A stretch of 64,000 nucleotides of DNA from NCBI RefSeq assembly GCF_015277815.1, contig NZ_CP063813.1, positions 1,116,001-1,180,000 on the forward strand. The letters run 5' to 3'. A model generated the notes under the pieces. The model did not search any database and was not told the DNA's origin. It saw nothing but the letters and a program-made list of their open reading frames with translations. Positions 55,703-64,000 of the stretch are shown here, piece after piece. Both the position numbers and the translations under genes were made by a program. This DNA comes from Microbacterium atlanticum (GTDB lineage: Bacteria > Actinomycetota > Actinomycetes > Actinomycetales > Microbacteriaceae). Each line of letters begins with the position of its first letter. The first letter of the stretch is position 1.

Positions 55703-55735
55703 ACTCGGCCGGTCCCCGCAGGGGGCCGGCCGAGT
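55703..55735 (+). terminator. Terminator of the ATP synthase operon
   Basis: 15-bp stem (55703-55717 with 55721-55735, one G-U) and a 3-nt loop, 14 nt past atpC. Confidence 0.82.
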
Positions 55736-55772
55736 CGCTTCATCCGGCCCCGCCGATCGACCCCGGAGCACC

Positions 55773-56549
55773 GTGCTGATCCTCCTGCCGCCATCCGAGA
55801 CCAAGAGGACCGGCGGTTCGGGAGCGCCGGTAGAGGCGACCCAGCTGGCGATTCCGGCGCTGGCGCCCCAGCGGGAGTCCGTCCTCTCAGCCCTCGTCGC
55901 GCTCTCGTCCGACGAGGAGCGGGCGGCGCGCGCGCTCAAGCTCGGGCCGACGCAGCGCGGCGAGATCGCGGTGAACGCCGCGGTGCGCGAGGCGCCCACG
56001 ATGCCGGCGGTCGACCGCTACACCGGCGTGCTCTTCGACGCTCTGGACGCGGCCTCCCTGTCGGCGGCGGCCCGTCGCTGGCTCGGCGCCCACGTGTTGA
56101 TCCACTCGGCGCCCTTCGGGCCCATCGGCGCGCTCGACCCGATCCCGGGATACCGGCTGGGTGCAGGCACGTCCCTGCCGGGAGTGCCGCCATTGCGGCG
56201 CCTGTGGGCCGAGGCGACCAGCGCCGGGATCGCAGGACTCGCGCCGCGCTTCGTGCTCGATCTGCGCTCGGAGGCCTACGTCGCGCTCGGCCCGCTACCC
56301 GAGGGGATCGCGTCCCGTTATGTGCGCGTCGTGAGCGAGGGCCCCGACGGCGCAGCCCGGGCGCTCAACCACTTCAACAAGCATGCCAAGGGAGACCTGG
56401 TGCGCCGGCTCGCGAAGGAGCGCCCGCGCATCTCTTCGGCGACGGCGTTCCTGCGGTGGGCCGAGGCCTCCGGCCTGCGCGTCCGCGAAGGCGTCGCCGG
56501 AGAGCTGGACCTGTTCGCGTCCGCACACGGTCCGGCGGCCGGTCGGTGA
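55773..56549 (+). CDS. yaaA: Peroxide stress protein YaaA family
   Basis: A 258-residue DUF328/YaaA protein that in E. coli lowers free intracellular iron during peroxide stress. Family marks are the opening LILLPPSETK, VDRYTGVLFDALD, FGPIGALDPIPGYRLGAG, and HFNKHAKGDLVRRLAK near the C-terminus. GTG start about 35 nt after the operon terminator, so it has its own promoter, which I cannot place. Confidence 0.92.
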   Translation: MLILLPPSETKRTGGSGAPVEATQLAIPALAPQRESVLSALVALSSDEERAARALKLGPTQRGEIAVNAAVREAPTMPAVDRYTGVLFDALDAASLSAAARRWLGAHVLIHSAPFGPIGALDPIPGYRLGAGTSLPGVPPLRRLWAEATSAGIAGLAPRFVLDLRSEAYVALGPLPEGIASRYVRVVSEGPDGAARALNHFNKHAKGDLVRRLAKERPRISSATAFLRWAEASGLRVREGVAGELDLFASAHGPAAGR

Positions 56550-56562
56550 ATCCCCCCAGGTC

Positions 56563-57015
56563 TCAGCGGCGGGTGTGCTGCGCGGTGCGCTCGGTGTTCT
56601 CGGCGATCGCGATCAGCGCCACGACGGCCTCGATGACGAATCGGAGCAGGATGATCGCGAGGAACGTCAGCACCGGCACCACGATGACCGTCGCGACCAA
56701 TCCGCTGACGCCCGCACCCACGTTGAGCCACATCACCGAGAGCGCGTCGATGATCCCGCCGACGAAGTACACGAGGAAGCCGATGCCGATCGCGACGAGG
56801 CCGACGAAGTAGAAGACGCTGGCGAGGCGCCGGGTGATGAACGTCCGGAACGACAGGTCGAACAGGGCGGAGAGGAATCCCCGGCCGACGTCTCCGGCGT
56901 CGCCCGCGACCCCGGGGACCCCGGTGTCGTCGGGGTCGGCCGCACGAGCGGCCTCGGCGGCTGACTGCGGCGGAAGCGGCGGCGGGGTCGGCGCGGACGG
57001 GTTCTGATCGGTCAT
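56563..57015 (-). CDS. DUF4282 membrane protein
   Basis: A 150-residue protein: Pro/Ala-rich cytoplasmic N-terminus (about 1-45), then LFDLSFRTFITRRLASVFYFVGLVAIG with a first span, a second span around 75-110 and a final amphipathic helix EAVVALIAIAENTERTAQHTRR. The SFRTFITRR before the first span is the DUF4282 signature. Function unknown. The ATG at 57015 has AAGGACC upstream; longer frames lack a ribosome binding site. Confidence 0.8.
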   Translation of the reverse strand: MTDQNPSAPTPPPLPPQSAAEAARAADPDDTGVPGVAGDAGDVGRGFLSALFDLSFRTFITRRLASVFYFVGLVAIGIGFLVYFVGGIIDALSVMWLNVGAGVSGLVATVIVVPVLTFLAIILLRFVIEAVVALIAIAENTERTAQHTRR

Positions 57016-57097
57016 CACGGTCCTTCGGCTCGAGAGTTCTGCCCAGGCTATCCACCGCCGGGCCGGACGGGCCATCCCTCGCTTCGTGTCGTCAATG

Positions 57098-57152
57098 CTG
57101 ACAGTCGGCTGAGAGCGTCGCTAGCATGTGTCCAGCGGAGCAGGGGCTCCGC
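57098..57152 (+). promoter_or_regulatory. Promoter and leader hairpin of the Pro/Ala-tailed membrane protein
   Basis: CTGACA (57098-57103), 18 bp, TAGCAT (57122-57127). The leader holds a 7-bp hairpin (57135-57141 with 57146-57152). CGGAGG at 57187-57192 precedes the ATG at 57203. Confidence 0.45.
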
Positions 57153-57202
57153 GGGCCGCGTCCGATGCGACCCGACTCGACTCTCTCGGAGGTCGCTGCA
57201 CC

Positions 57203-58033
57203 ATGGACTACAACGACGGCGGCGGCGCGGGGATGCTTCTGGCCTGGCTCCTCCTCGCCCCCTTCCTCTTCCTCATCGCCATCGCCGGGTACGTGATCGG
57301 CTCGTGGTTCCTCATGAAGGTCTTCGACAAGGCCGGCGTTCAGGGCCGCTGGCGCGCATGGGTCCCGGTCTACAACTCGATGGTCGCGGCCAAGCTCGGT
57401 GACCTGTCGCCGTGGGTCATGCTGGGCGCGATGCTGGTCGCGGGCTTCCTGGGGCAGATCCCGGTCATCGGCTGGATCCTCGGCCTCGTCGGCCTCGCCG
57501 CCTGGGTTCTCGCCGGCTGGCGCATCGGCGCCAAGCTCGGCAAGGACTGGCCGCTCCTGCTGCTGTGGCTCATCCCCGGGCTCGGCACTCTCATCTGGCT
57601 CGGCATCCTGGCCTTCGACAGCTCGCGGTGGAACCCGAACATCGCGCCGTCTCCGTGGCGCAACTCGTTCCTGAAGGACACCACCGTGTGGCAGGGCATT
57701 CCGGTGCAGCCCGATCAGGCGGCGGCACAGGCGGCGCCGGCCGGCGGCTACCCCTCGGCGGGACCGCGCTACGGCGCCCCGGCGGCGTACGAGCCCCCGG
57801 CCGGATACTCGGCGCCTCCGCCCCCCGCCACCGGCCCGGCCGTGCCGCCGCCCGCCGGATACGCGCCGCCGCCTGCCGGGTACACGCCGCCCCCGTCGGC
57901 GCCTGCCGCTCCGCCGGCAGCCGCGGAGCCGCCCGCGGCGCCCCCGGCTGCACCCGCGCCGCCCGCCACGGAGCCGCCCACCTCCGAGCCGCCCGCCACG
58001 GAACCGCCCGCTCCCGAGCAGCCGAAGCCCTAG
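57203..58033 (+). CDS. DUF5684-like membrane protein with Pro/Ala-rich tail
   Basis: A 276-residue protein. Three to four hydrophobic helices occupy residues 1-150: MLLAWLLLAPFLFLIAIAGYVIGSWFLM, then VFDKAGVQGRWRAWVPVYNSMVAAKL (typical of DUF5684), then PWVMLGAMLVAGFLG and further spans, with LAFDSSRWNPN after the last. From about 175 to the end it is a Pro/Ala/Gly tail of PPPAGY-like units. Function unknown; the tail could lie in the cytoplasm and bind partners. ATG 57203 with CGGAGG upstream. Confidence 0.78.
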   Translation: MDYNDGGGAGMLLAWLLLAPFLFLIAIAGYVIGSWFLMKVFDKAGVQGRWRAWVPVYNSMVAAKLGDLSPWVMLGAMLVAGFLGQIPVIGWILGLVGLAAWVLAGWRIGAKLGKDWPLLLLWLIPGLGTLIWLGILAFDSSRWNPNIAPSPWRNSFLKDTTVWQGIPVQPDQAAAQAAPAGGYPSAGPRYGAPAAYEPPAGYSAPPPPATGPAVPPPAGYAPPPAGYTPPPSAPAAPPAAAEPPAAPPAAPAPPATEPPTSEPPATEPPAPEQPKP

Positions 58034-58047
58034 CCGCAGCCGGAGCG

Positions 58048-58087
58048 ACGCCGCAGCCCCTCGCCGACCGGCTCGGGGCTGCGGCGT
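58048..58087 (+). terminator. Hairpin terminator
   Basis: Perfect 13-bp stem (58048-58060 with 58075-58087) with a 14-nt loop, 14 nt past the stop codon. Confidence 0.78.
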
Positions 58088-58114
58088 GACGGAAGGAGGG
58101 TGTTCCGCCGCGGC

Positions 58115-58120
58115 TAACGT
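58115..58120 (+). promoter_or_regulatory. -10 hexamer for the aldo/keto reductase gene
   Basis: TAACGT, 6 nt (ggacgc), ATG at 58127; leaderless start likely. Confidence 0.45.
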
Positions 58121-58126
58121 GGACGC

Positions 58127-59107
58127 ATGACCTCCACTGTTCCGCTGCGCCGGATGGGCGCCTCCGGTCTCCTCGTCTCCGCCGTGGGCCTCGGCTGCAA
58201 CAACTTCGGGCGGGAGGGGACCCGTACCGAGGGGATCGACGGCACGCGAGCCGTGCTCGACGCGGCGATCGACGCCGGTGTCACCTTCCTCGACACCGCC
58301 GACATGTACGGGCGCGAGCCGGGGCTGTCCGAGACGCTCATGGGGGAGGCCCTGCAGGGGCGGCGGGACCGCGTGACGCTCGCGACCAAGTTCGGTCAGA
58401 CCCGCGACATGGGCTACCCGCCGTCGGGATCGAGAGGATCCCGGGCGTACGTGCGGCGCGCGGTCGAGGCATCCCTCACCCGGCTTCGGACCGAGTGGAT
58501 CGACCTGTACCAGCTGCACATCCCCGACGAGGCGACGCCCATCGAGGAGACGCTCGACGCTCTGGGGGACCTCGTCCGCGAGGGCAAGGTGCGCTACATC
58601 GGCCACTCGAACTTCACCGGGTGGCAGGTTGCCGAAGCGCACTTCACCTCTCTCATGCGACACAGCGTGCCGTTCGTGTCGGCACAGAACCACTACAGCC
58701 TGCTCGCACGCGGTGCCGAAGCGGACGTGCTGCCGGCGGTCGAGCGCTACGGCGTCGGATTCCTGCCGTTCTTCCCGCTGCACAACGGCCTGCTGACGGG
58801 CAAGTTCTCGCGGGATGCCGCTCCCGCCGATTCCCGGATCATGCGGCAGCGACCCCACGTCTACGAGAACGCGCCGTGGGACGCGCTGGAGGCGTACCAG
58901 GCCTTCTGCGACGAGCGCGGCATCACGATGCTGCAGGCGACTTTCGGGTGGCTGCTGGCCCGGCCCGCGCTGGCGAGCGTGATCGCCGGCGCCACGAGTC
59001 CCGAGCAGGTGCGCGCGAACGCCGAGGCGGCGACGGCCTGGTCGCCCACCGCAGCAGACCTGGAAGCGATCGACCGGATCTTCCCGCCGCCGAACGGGGC
59101 TGCCTGA
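58127..59107 (+). CDS. Aldo/keto reductase
   Basis: A 326-residue NADPH-dependent TIM-barrel oxidoreductase. The catalytic tetrad is visible: Asp and Tyr in TFLDTADMYG, Lys in LATKFGQT, His in LYQLHIPD. VRYIGHSNFTGWQV and GATSPEQVRANAEA bind NADPH. Closest to the YajO/L-glyceraldehyde 3-phosphate reductase-like group; substrate not determined. It is followed after about 130 nt by the ABC exporter pair. Confidence 0.92.
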   Translation: MTSTVPLRRMGASGLLVSAVGLGCNNFGREGTRTEGIDGTRAVLDAAIDAGVTFLDTADMYGREPGLSETLMGEALQGRRDRVTLATKFGQTRDMGYPPSGSRGSRAYVRRAVEASLTRLRTEWIDLYQLHIPDEATPIEETLDALGDLVREGKVRYIGHSNFTGWQVAEAHFTSLMRHSVPFVSAQNHYSLLARGAEADVLPAVERYGVGFLPFFPLHNGLLTGKFSRDAAPADSRIMRQRPHVYENAPWDALEAYQAFCDERGITMLQATFGWLLARPALASVIAGATSPEQVRANAEAATAWSPTAADLEAIDRIFPPPNGAA

Positions 59108-59182
59108 ACCCCTGCGGCGCGCTGCGGCGCCGGTTCGCCGACGGCTACGCGCCGCCCTGTCGCGAGCGGGGGGGCGGAGGCG

Positions 59183-59188
59183 TAGCGT
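59183..59188 (+). promoter_or_regulatory. -10 hexamer for the ABC exporter operon
   Basis: TAGCGT, about 50 nt before the GTG at 59240; GGAAAGGA serves as ribosome binding site. Confidence 0.4.
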
Positions 59189-59239
59189 CGCTTCTCGTGC
59201 GCGGCTGCGCAGTGCGGGCTCGCATCGGAAAGGACCGTC

Positions 59240-60973
59240 GTGCTCGGAAAGCTCCTGGTTCGCTACCTTCGCCCGGCCTGGCTGCTCATCGTGGTCGTCG
59301 TGGTGTTCCAGCTCGCGCAGTCGATCGCCGCGCTGTGGCTGCCGACGCTCAACGCCGACATCATCGACAACGGCGTGGTCACCGGCGACATCCCCTACAT
59401 CTGGTCGACCGGCGCGGTGATGCTCCTGGTCAGCCTCGTCCAGGTGGTCTGCGCGGTCGTCGCGGTGTACTTCGGCTCGCGCCTGGCGATGGGCATGGGT
59501 CGCGACCTGCGGCGCGACGTCTTCCACCGTGTCGTCGCCTTCTCCCAGCGCGAGGTCGGGCAGTTCGGGGCGCCCTCGCTGATCACCCGCAACACCAACG
59601 ACGTGCAGCAGGTGCAGATGCTGGTGCAGGTGTCGGCGACGCTGATGATCTCGGCGCCCATCCTCGCGATCGGCGGCGTGGTGATGGCGGTCAGGCAGGA
59701 CGCAGGGCTGTCGTGGCTCATGGCGGTGACGATCCCGGTGCTGCTGGTGATCGTCGGGCTGATCGTGTGGCGGATGGTCCCCGCCTTCACCGAGATGCAG
59801 CGGCGCATCGACCGGGTGAACCAGATCATGCGGGAGCAGCTCAGCGGCATCCGCGTCGTGCGCGCGTTCGTCCGCGAGCGCGAGGAGCGCGTGCGGTTCG
59901 GCACTGCCAGCGCCGACGTACGGGACACCGCGCTGCGTGCCGGCAACCTCATGGCGCTGATGTTCCCCGCCGTGATGCTGGTCATGAACCTGTCCAGCGT
60001 CGCGGTGATCTGGTTCGGCGCGTTCCAGGTGCAGGACAACGGCGTGCAGATCGGCACGCTGTTCGCCTTCCTCACCTACCTGATGCAGATCCTCATGGGC
60101 GTCATGATGGCGACCTTCATGTTCGTGATGATCCCGCGCGCCGCGGTGTGTGCCGACCGCATCGGCGAGGTGCTCGGTACAACGCCCTCCGTCTCGGCAC
60201 CGGAGGTGGCGGCATCCGCTCCCGCCCCCGCCGGTCGCGTCGAGTTCGACCACGTGGACTTCGCCTACCCGGGCGCCGACGAGGCCGTGCTGCACGACGT
60301 CACCTTCACCGTCGAGCCGGGCACGACGACCGCGGTCATCGGGTCGACGGGCTCGGGCAAGACGACCCTCGTCAGCCTGGTGCCCCGGCTGTTCGACGCG
60401 ACGGCCGGGAGTGTGCGCATCGACGGTGTCGACGTGCGCGCCTACGACCCCGACGAGCTGTGGACGCGGATCGGCTTGGTCCCGCAGCGGGCCTTCCTGT
60501 TCTCGGGGACGGTGGCTTCCAACCTGCGCTACGGCGACGCGTCCGCGACGGACGAGCAGCTGTGGGACGCGCTCGAACTCGCGCAGGCCGCCGACTTCGT
60601 ACGCGCCATGCCGGAGGGCCTCGGCGCCCCGATCGCTCAGGGCGGGACGAACGTCTCGGGCGGGCAGCGGCAGCGTCTCGCGATCGCGCGCGCCCTGGTG
60701 AAGCGTCCCGAGGTGTACATCTTCGACGACTCGTTGTCGGCGTTGGACCTGCAGACGGATGCCGCGCTCCGGCGCGCGCTGGACACCCGACTGCCCGACG
60801 CGACGAGGATCGTCGTCGCCCAGCGCGTGTCGACGATCCAGCAGGCGCATCAGATCGTGGTGCTCGACCATGGCCGGGTGGTCGGGATCGGACGGCACGA
60901 CGACCTCGTCGACACCTGCGAGACGTACCGCGAGATCGTCGAGTCGCAGCTGGCGGCGGAGGCCGCGGCATGA
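59240..60973 (+). CDS. ABC exporter half-transporter with degenerate Walker B
   Basis: A 577-residue type I ABC exporter half: six spans in residues 1-310, then a nucleotide-binding domain. Walker A is IGSTGSGKTTL near residue 370, the signature SGGQRQRLAIARA is canonical, but Walker B ends IFDDSLSALD: the catalytic Glu is replaced by Asp. It is therefore the degenerate-site partner of the next gene, as in heterodimeric exporters (TM287/288, LmrCD, BmrCD). Substrate unknown; drug or lipid export is typical. ATGA overlap with its partner. Confidence 0.93.
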   Translation: MLGKLLVRYLRPAWLLIVVVVVFQLAQSIAALWLPTLNADIIDNGVVTGDIPYIWSTGAVMLLVSLVQVVCAVVAVYFGSRLAMGMGRDLRRDVFHRVVAFSQREVGQFGAPSLITRNTNDVQQVQMLVQVSATLMISAPILAIGGVVMAVRQDAGLSWLMAVTIPVLLVIVGLIVWRMVPAFTEMQRRIDRVNQIMREQLSGIRVVRAFVREREERVRFGTASADVRDTALRAGNLMALMFPAVMLVMNLSSVAVIWFGAFQVQDNGVQIGTLFAFLTYLMQILMGVMMATFMFVMIPRAAVCADRIGEVLGTTPSVSAPEVAASAPAPAGRVEFDHVDFAYPGADEAVLHDVTFTVEPGTTTAVIGSTGSGKTTLVSLVPRLFDATAGSVRIDGVDVRAYDPDELWTRIGLVPQRAFLFSGTVASNLRYGDASATDEQLWDALELAQAADFVRAMPEGLGAPIAQGGTNVSGGQRQRLAIARALVKRPEVYIFDDSLSALDLQTDAALRRALDTRLPDATRIVVAQRVSTIQQAHQIVVLDHGRVVGIGRHDDLVDTCETYREIVESQLAAEAAA

Positions 60974-63018
60974 GCGCCGGGCAGACGTCGCGTCCCGTGA
61001 TGATGGGTCCCCGCGGCGCTCCGTTCGGCGGCGGGACGGCGCCGGCGGCGAAGGCGCAGAACTTCGGGCCCAGCGCCCGGCGACTGCTGGGAACGCTGCG
61101 CACGGACCGCCCGCAGCTCCTCGTCGTGCTGGTGTTCGGCATCCTGTCGGTCGCCCTGTCGGTGATCGGACCGAAGCTGCTCGGCGAGGGCACGAACGTC
61201 GTGTTCGCGGGCTTCGTGTCGCTGCAGATGCCTGCCGGCACGACGAAGCAGCAGGTGATCGACCAGCTCGAGGCGTCCGGCAACCAGCAGGCCGACATGA
61301 TCTCGGCCATGGACGTCGTGCCCGGGGCCGGGATCGACTTCGAGCAGCTGGCGCGGATCCTGGCGCTCGTGCTCGCGGTCTACGTGTTCTCCAGCGTCTT
61401 CGGCTGGCTGCAGGCCCGCATCCTCAACGGGGTCGTGCAGCGGGCCGTGCACCGTCTGCGCCTGCAGGTGGAGGACAAGGTGCACCGGCTCCCGCTGTCC
61501 TCCTTCGATGGCGTGCAGCGCGGCGAACTGCTCAGCCGCGTCACGAACGACGTCGACAACATCGGGCAGACCATGCAGCAGACGCTGTCGCAGGTGGTGA
61601 TCTCGCTCCTGACCGTCATCGGCGTGCTGACCATGATGTTCGTCATCTCGCCGCTCCTCGCGCTGATCGCGCTCGTGACGATCCCGCTCACGATCGTCAT
61701 CACGGTCCTCGTCGCCCGGCGGTCGCAGCGGCTGTTCGTGCAGCAGTGGCAGGCGACGGGCGTCCTCAACGCCCGGGTGGAGGAGACGTTCTCCGGTCAC
61801 TCGGTCGTGAAGGTGTTCGGCCACCAGAAGCGGGTGGAAGCCGACTTCCTCGCCGAGAACGAAGAGCTCTACCGGGCCGCCTTCGGCGCGCAGTTCCTCT
61901 CGGGCGTCATCATGCCCGCCATGATGTTCATCGGAAACCTGGTGTACGTCGCCATCGCCGTGGTCGGCGGCCTGCAGGTCGCCGCCGGACTGATGTCGAT
62001 CGGCGACGTGCAGGCGTTCATCCAGTACTCCCGTCAGTTCACGCAGCCCCTCAGCCAGCTGGGATCCATGGCCAACCTGCTGCAGTCGGGCGTAGCCAGC
62101 GCCGAGCGCGTGTTCGAGTTCCTCGACGAGCGCGAGCAGGACCCCGACCCCGATCCCGCCGAGACGGCGCCGCCGGCGGCCGGCCGCCTGGAGTTCCACG
62201 ACGTGTCGTTCCGGTACGAGGCGGACACCCGCCTCATCCAGGGGCTGTCCCTCGCGGCGCAGCCCGGCAGCACGGTGGCCATCGTCGGCCCGACCGGAGC
62301 CGGGAAGACCACGCTGGTCAACCTCATCATGCGGTTCTACGATGTCGACGCCGGGCGGATCACGCTCGACGGCGTCGACACCCGGCGCATGACCCGCGAC
62401 GACCTGCGCGCCCGCACCGGCATGGTGCTGCAGGACACCTGGCTGTTCTCCGGCACCATCAGGGACAACATCGCCTACGGTCGACCGGGTGCCACCGAGG
62501 AAGAGATCGCCGCCGCGGCGCGCGCCGCGTACGTCGATCGCTTCGTGCACGCGATGCCGGACGGGTACGACACGATGCTCCACGACGAGGCGACGAACCT
62601 CAGTGTCGGAGAGCGGCAGCTGGTGACCATCGCCCGGGCATTCCTGGCAGATCCTCGCATCCTGATCCTCGACGAGGCGACCTCGTCGGTGGACACCCGC
62701 ACCGAGCTGCTCATCCAGCGGGCGATGTCGCGCCTGCGCACAGACCGTACGGCGTTCGTGATCGCGCATCGGCTGTCGACCATCCGCGAGGCGGACCTGA
62801 TCCTCGTGATGGAGGAGGGCGTCATCGTCGAGCAGGGCACGCACGGGGATCTTCTCGCTGCGCGGGGCCCGTACTGGCGCCTCTACAACGCGCAGTTCGA
62901 GGGTGCCGCCGAGGACGAGGAGCAGCCGCAGGTGACGAGCGTGCCGCCGGCTCCGCCGCCGACGACCGGGCAGATCGTCGTGGAGGCGCTCGCCGAGTCC
63001 GAAGAGGCCCTCGAGTAA
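60970..63018 (+). CDS. ABC exporter half-transporter with noncanonical signature
   Basis: A 682-residue partner of the preceding gene. A cytoplasmic Gly/Ala leader (1-35) and a first span are separated from the rest by an external insertion rich in Gln (about 85-125); then five further spans and the nucleotide-binding domain with Walker A IVGPTGAGKTTL near 440, signature NLSVGERQLVTIARA (not LSGGQ) and canonical Walker B ILILDEATSSVD. The altered signature here and altered Walker B in the partner would combine into one degenerate ATP site. A 40-residue acidic tail follows. Confidence 0.93.
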   Translation: MSAGQTSRPVMMGPRGAPFGGGTAPAAKAQNFGPSARRLLGTLRTDRPQLLVVLVFGILSVALSVIGPKLLGEGTNVVFAGFVSLQMPAGTTKQQVIDQLEASGNQQADMISAMDVVPGAGIDFEQLARILALVLAVYVFSSVFGWLQARILNGVVQRAVHRLRLQVEDKVHRLPLSSFDGVQRGELLSRVTNDVDNIGQTMQQTLSQVVISLLTVIGVLTMMFVISPLLALIALVTIPLTIVITVLVARRSQRLFVQQWQATGVLNARVEETFSGHSVVKVFGHQKRVEADFLAENEELYRAAFGAQFLSGVIMPAMMFIGNLVYVAIAVVGGLQVAAGLMSIGDVQAFIQYSRQFTQPLSQLGSMANLLQSGVASAERVFEFLDEREQDPDPDPAETAPPAAGRLEFHDVSFRYEADTRLIQGLSLAAQPGSTVAIVGPTGAGKTTLVNLIMRFYDVDAGRITLDGVDTRRMTRDDLRARTGMVLQDTWLFSGTIRDNIAYGRPGATEEEIAAAARAAYVDRFVHAMPDGYDTMLHDEATNLSVGERQLVTIARAFLADPRILILDEATSSVDTRTELLIQRAMSRLRTDRTAFVIAHRLSTIREADLILVMEEGVIVEQGTHGDLLAARGPYWRLYNAQFEGAAEDEEQPQVTSVPPAPPPTTGQIVVEALAESEEALE

Positions 63019-63023
63019 CCCAC

Positions 63024-63029
63024 TAGTAT
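63024..63029 (+). promoter_or_regulatory. -10 hexamer for the PP2C gene
   Basis: TAGTAT, about 52 nt before the GTG at 63082; GAGGAC acts as ribosome binding site. Confidence 0.45.
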
Positions 63030-63081
63030 GTGAGGACGCGGAGGCGACGGGCTTCCGCGGCAGCGACGAAGAGGACACGGC

Positions 63082-63888
63082 GTGCCCGAGGTATCCACCC
63101 AGTCGCTCACCGTTGCGGTCCCTGGCGGTGCGCTGGAGCTCGCGTGGGCGGCCGTCACCGACACCGGTCGCCGTCGCGAGGTCAACCAGGATGCCGTGTT
63201 CGCGGAGTACCCGCTGTTCGTCGTCGCCGACGGCATGGGCGGACACGTGGGCGGCGAGATCGCCAGCGCGAGCACCATCGACCGCCTGCGGGCGGTCGCC
63301 GGCAGCGGCAACGTCAGCCCCAAGACCATCGAGAAGGCGCTGGCGCGAGCGGTGAAGGACATCGCATCCCACCCCGAGGCGACCGACGACGGCACCGGCA
63401 CGACGGTCACCGGCGTCTTCCTCGACACGTCGGGCGACGCACCCCACTGGGTGACGCTCAACATCGGGGACTCCCGCGTCTACCTGGTGCGCGACGGCGC
63501 CATCGTCCAGATCACGACCGACCACTCGGTGGTGCAGGAGCTGGTCGCCGCGGGCCGACTGAGTCCCGAAGAGGCCGAGAACCACCCGTACGGCAACGTG
63601 ATCACGCGTGCTGTCGGGCCGAGCGAGGGTGTCACGCCCGACTACGTGCGCCTCGACGTCCTCGAGGGGGACCGGTTCGTGATCTGCTCGGACGGACTGA
63701 CCAAGGAGCTCACCGACTACGGCATCCGCCATTTCCTCGACGAGAACGCCGACCCCGCCGACGCGGTGACGGCGATGCTCGACGCGGCACTCGAGAACGG
63801 CGGGCGCGACAACATCACCATCGTGGTGCTGGACGTCGGACGACCCTCCGACGCCGCCCACGGCGGTTCCTCCACAGCCGGGGAGTGA
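63082..63888 (+). CDS. PP2C-type serine/threonine protein phosphatase
   Basis: A 268-residue soluble metal-dependent phosphatase. Motifs in order: RREVNQDAVFAEY (metal Asp region), VVADGMGGHVGGE (about residue 50), GTGTTVTGVFL, LNIGDSRVYLVRDG, TDHSVVQELV, VICSDGLTKEL and RDNITIVVLDV; all metal-binding Asp are present. It lacks the membrane span and sensor domain of PstP, so it is the stand-alone type that reverses Ser/Thr kinase signalling. No kinase gene is in the window; it may lie to the right. Confidence 0.93.
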   Translation: MPEVSTQSLTVAVPGGALELAWAAVTDTGRRREVNQDAVFAEYPLFVVADGMGGHVGGEIASASTIDRLRAVAGSGNVSPKTIEKALARAVKDIASHPEATDDGTGTTVTGVFLDTSGDAPHWVTLNIGDSRVYLVRDGAIVQITTDHSVVQELVAAGRLSPEEAENHPYGNVITRAVGPSEGVTPDYVRLDVLEGDRFVICSDGLTKELTDYGIRHFLDENADPADAVTAMLDAALENGGRDNITIVVLDVGRPSDAAHGGSSTAGE

Positions 63889-63956
63889 CGCCGCCGCGTC
63901 CACAGATCCGGGGGGGGGCACCCGACGCCCACCGCGGCCGCGGTTCGCTGGAGGCA

Positions 63957-64000
63957 TGCAGGCGCTCGCTTCCCCCGCCACCACGGCTCCGTCCACGCCC
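63957..64000 (+). CDS. Possible gene start cut by the right edge
   Basis: An ATG at 63957 with CTGGAGG 2-8 nt upstream opens a frame (MQALASPATTAPSTP) that runs off the window. The frame is open but only 14 codons are visible, so neither family nor reality can be judged. Confidence 0.3.

Noticed and set aside
59108..59239. Upstream extension of the ABC genes from 58495
   Set aside because: The open frame from 58495 crosses the aldo/keto reductase in another frame; the real second ABC gene starts in an ATGA overlap at 60970.
57092..60898. Very long open frame on the minus strand (about 1268 codons)
   Set aside because: It is antisense to DUF5684-like, aldo/keto reductase and ABC genes; the translation is His/Asp/Arg-rich without any family motif. 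In very high-GC DNA, antisense frames stay open by codon bias.
63909..63918. G homopolymer near the right edge as a phase-variable tract
   Set aside because: Nine G in an intergenic stretch, outside any recognised frame or promoter spacer; possible but unsupported.
60850..63996. Long minus-strand open frame (about 1048 codons) over the second ABC gene and PP2C
   Set aside because: Same kind of shadow: no domain, composition fixed by the third-position GC of the sense genes.

Overview
The window looks like a chromosomal segment of a high-GC actinobacterium of the Microbacteriaceae, most likely Microbacterium or a close relative. The evidence is very high GC, frequent GTG starts, many 4-nt ATGA/GTGA gene overlaps, many TAnnnT -10 hexamers placed 6-7 nt before start codons, and the actinobacterial gene order argS - lysA - hom - thrC - thrB - rho - prfA ... 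prmC - tsaC - wecA - atpI-like - atpBEFHAGDC. I see no prophage, insertion sequence, CRISPR array or rRNA operon; this is essentially core chromosome with an accessory flavour at some joints.

Layout. 1-11.7 kb: the cut start of an old-yellow-enzyme gene (minus), nnrD, a GT87-like membrane protein, a thiamine-binding-like protein, a NUDIX hydrolase, the sulfhydrylation methionine genes metX and metY (both minus, separated by a terpene-cyclase-like gene), an SDR, an AlaX-like editing protein, ung, a GNAT, then a protealysin-type M4 peptidase overlapped by its presumed inhibitor emfourin. 11.7-16.9 kb: a five-gene peptide/nickel-type ABC importer operon (minus), every junction a 4-nt overlap, with a palindromic operator candidate upstream. 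17-25 kb: alpha/beta hydrolase, AhpD-like protein, tyrosine phosphatase, an iron-box-controlled siderophore-interacting protein, a small secreted protein, an HExxH-type membrane protein coupled to an arginase-family gene, and a pspA/TPM envelope-stress pair. 24.8-31 kb: DUF3097, trmB, a CPBP-like protein, a guanidinium exporter behind a guanidine-III riboswitch, a gene-free stretch with a possible small RNA, small hypothetical genes, tRNA-Arg(CCG), an SGNH hydrolase and a transglutaminase.

31-41.9 kb is the amino-acid/translation block (argS, DUF2993, lysA, hom, thrC, thrB, rho, prfA) that links lysine and threonine synthesis to termination factors. 42-45.2 kb interrupts the usual prfA-prmC adjacency with a small membrane protein, a palindromic repeat, cysE and two tandem cysK genes (all cys genes on minus); rpmE, commonly found between rho and prfA in other actinobacteria, is absent there. 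45.3-55.7 kb runs prmC, tsaC, a WecA-type transferase, an AtpI-like protein and the complete F1Fo ATP synthase operon, closed by a strong hairpin. 55.7-64 kb: yaaA, DUF4282, a Pro/Ala-tailed membrane protein, an aldo/keto reductase, a heterodimeric ABC exporter pair, a PP2C phosphatase and possibly the start of another gene at the right edge.

The items most worth a second look are: the guanidine-III riboswitch; an atpB gene with no ATG, GTG or TTG available at its start (CTG proposed); a REP-like sequence translated into the C-terminus of AtpF; the overlapping M4 peptidase/emfourin pair; an orphan promoter-hairpin-terminator unit at 27.9-28.05 kb; and a strongly recurrent GGATGCC/GGCATCC heptamer that also forms the arms of several hairpins. 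I did not find a system that I can call wholly undescribed.
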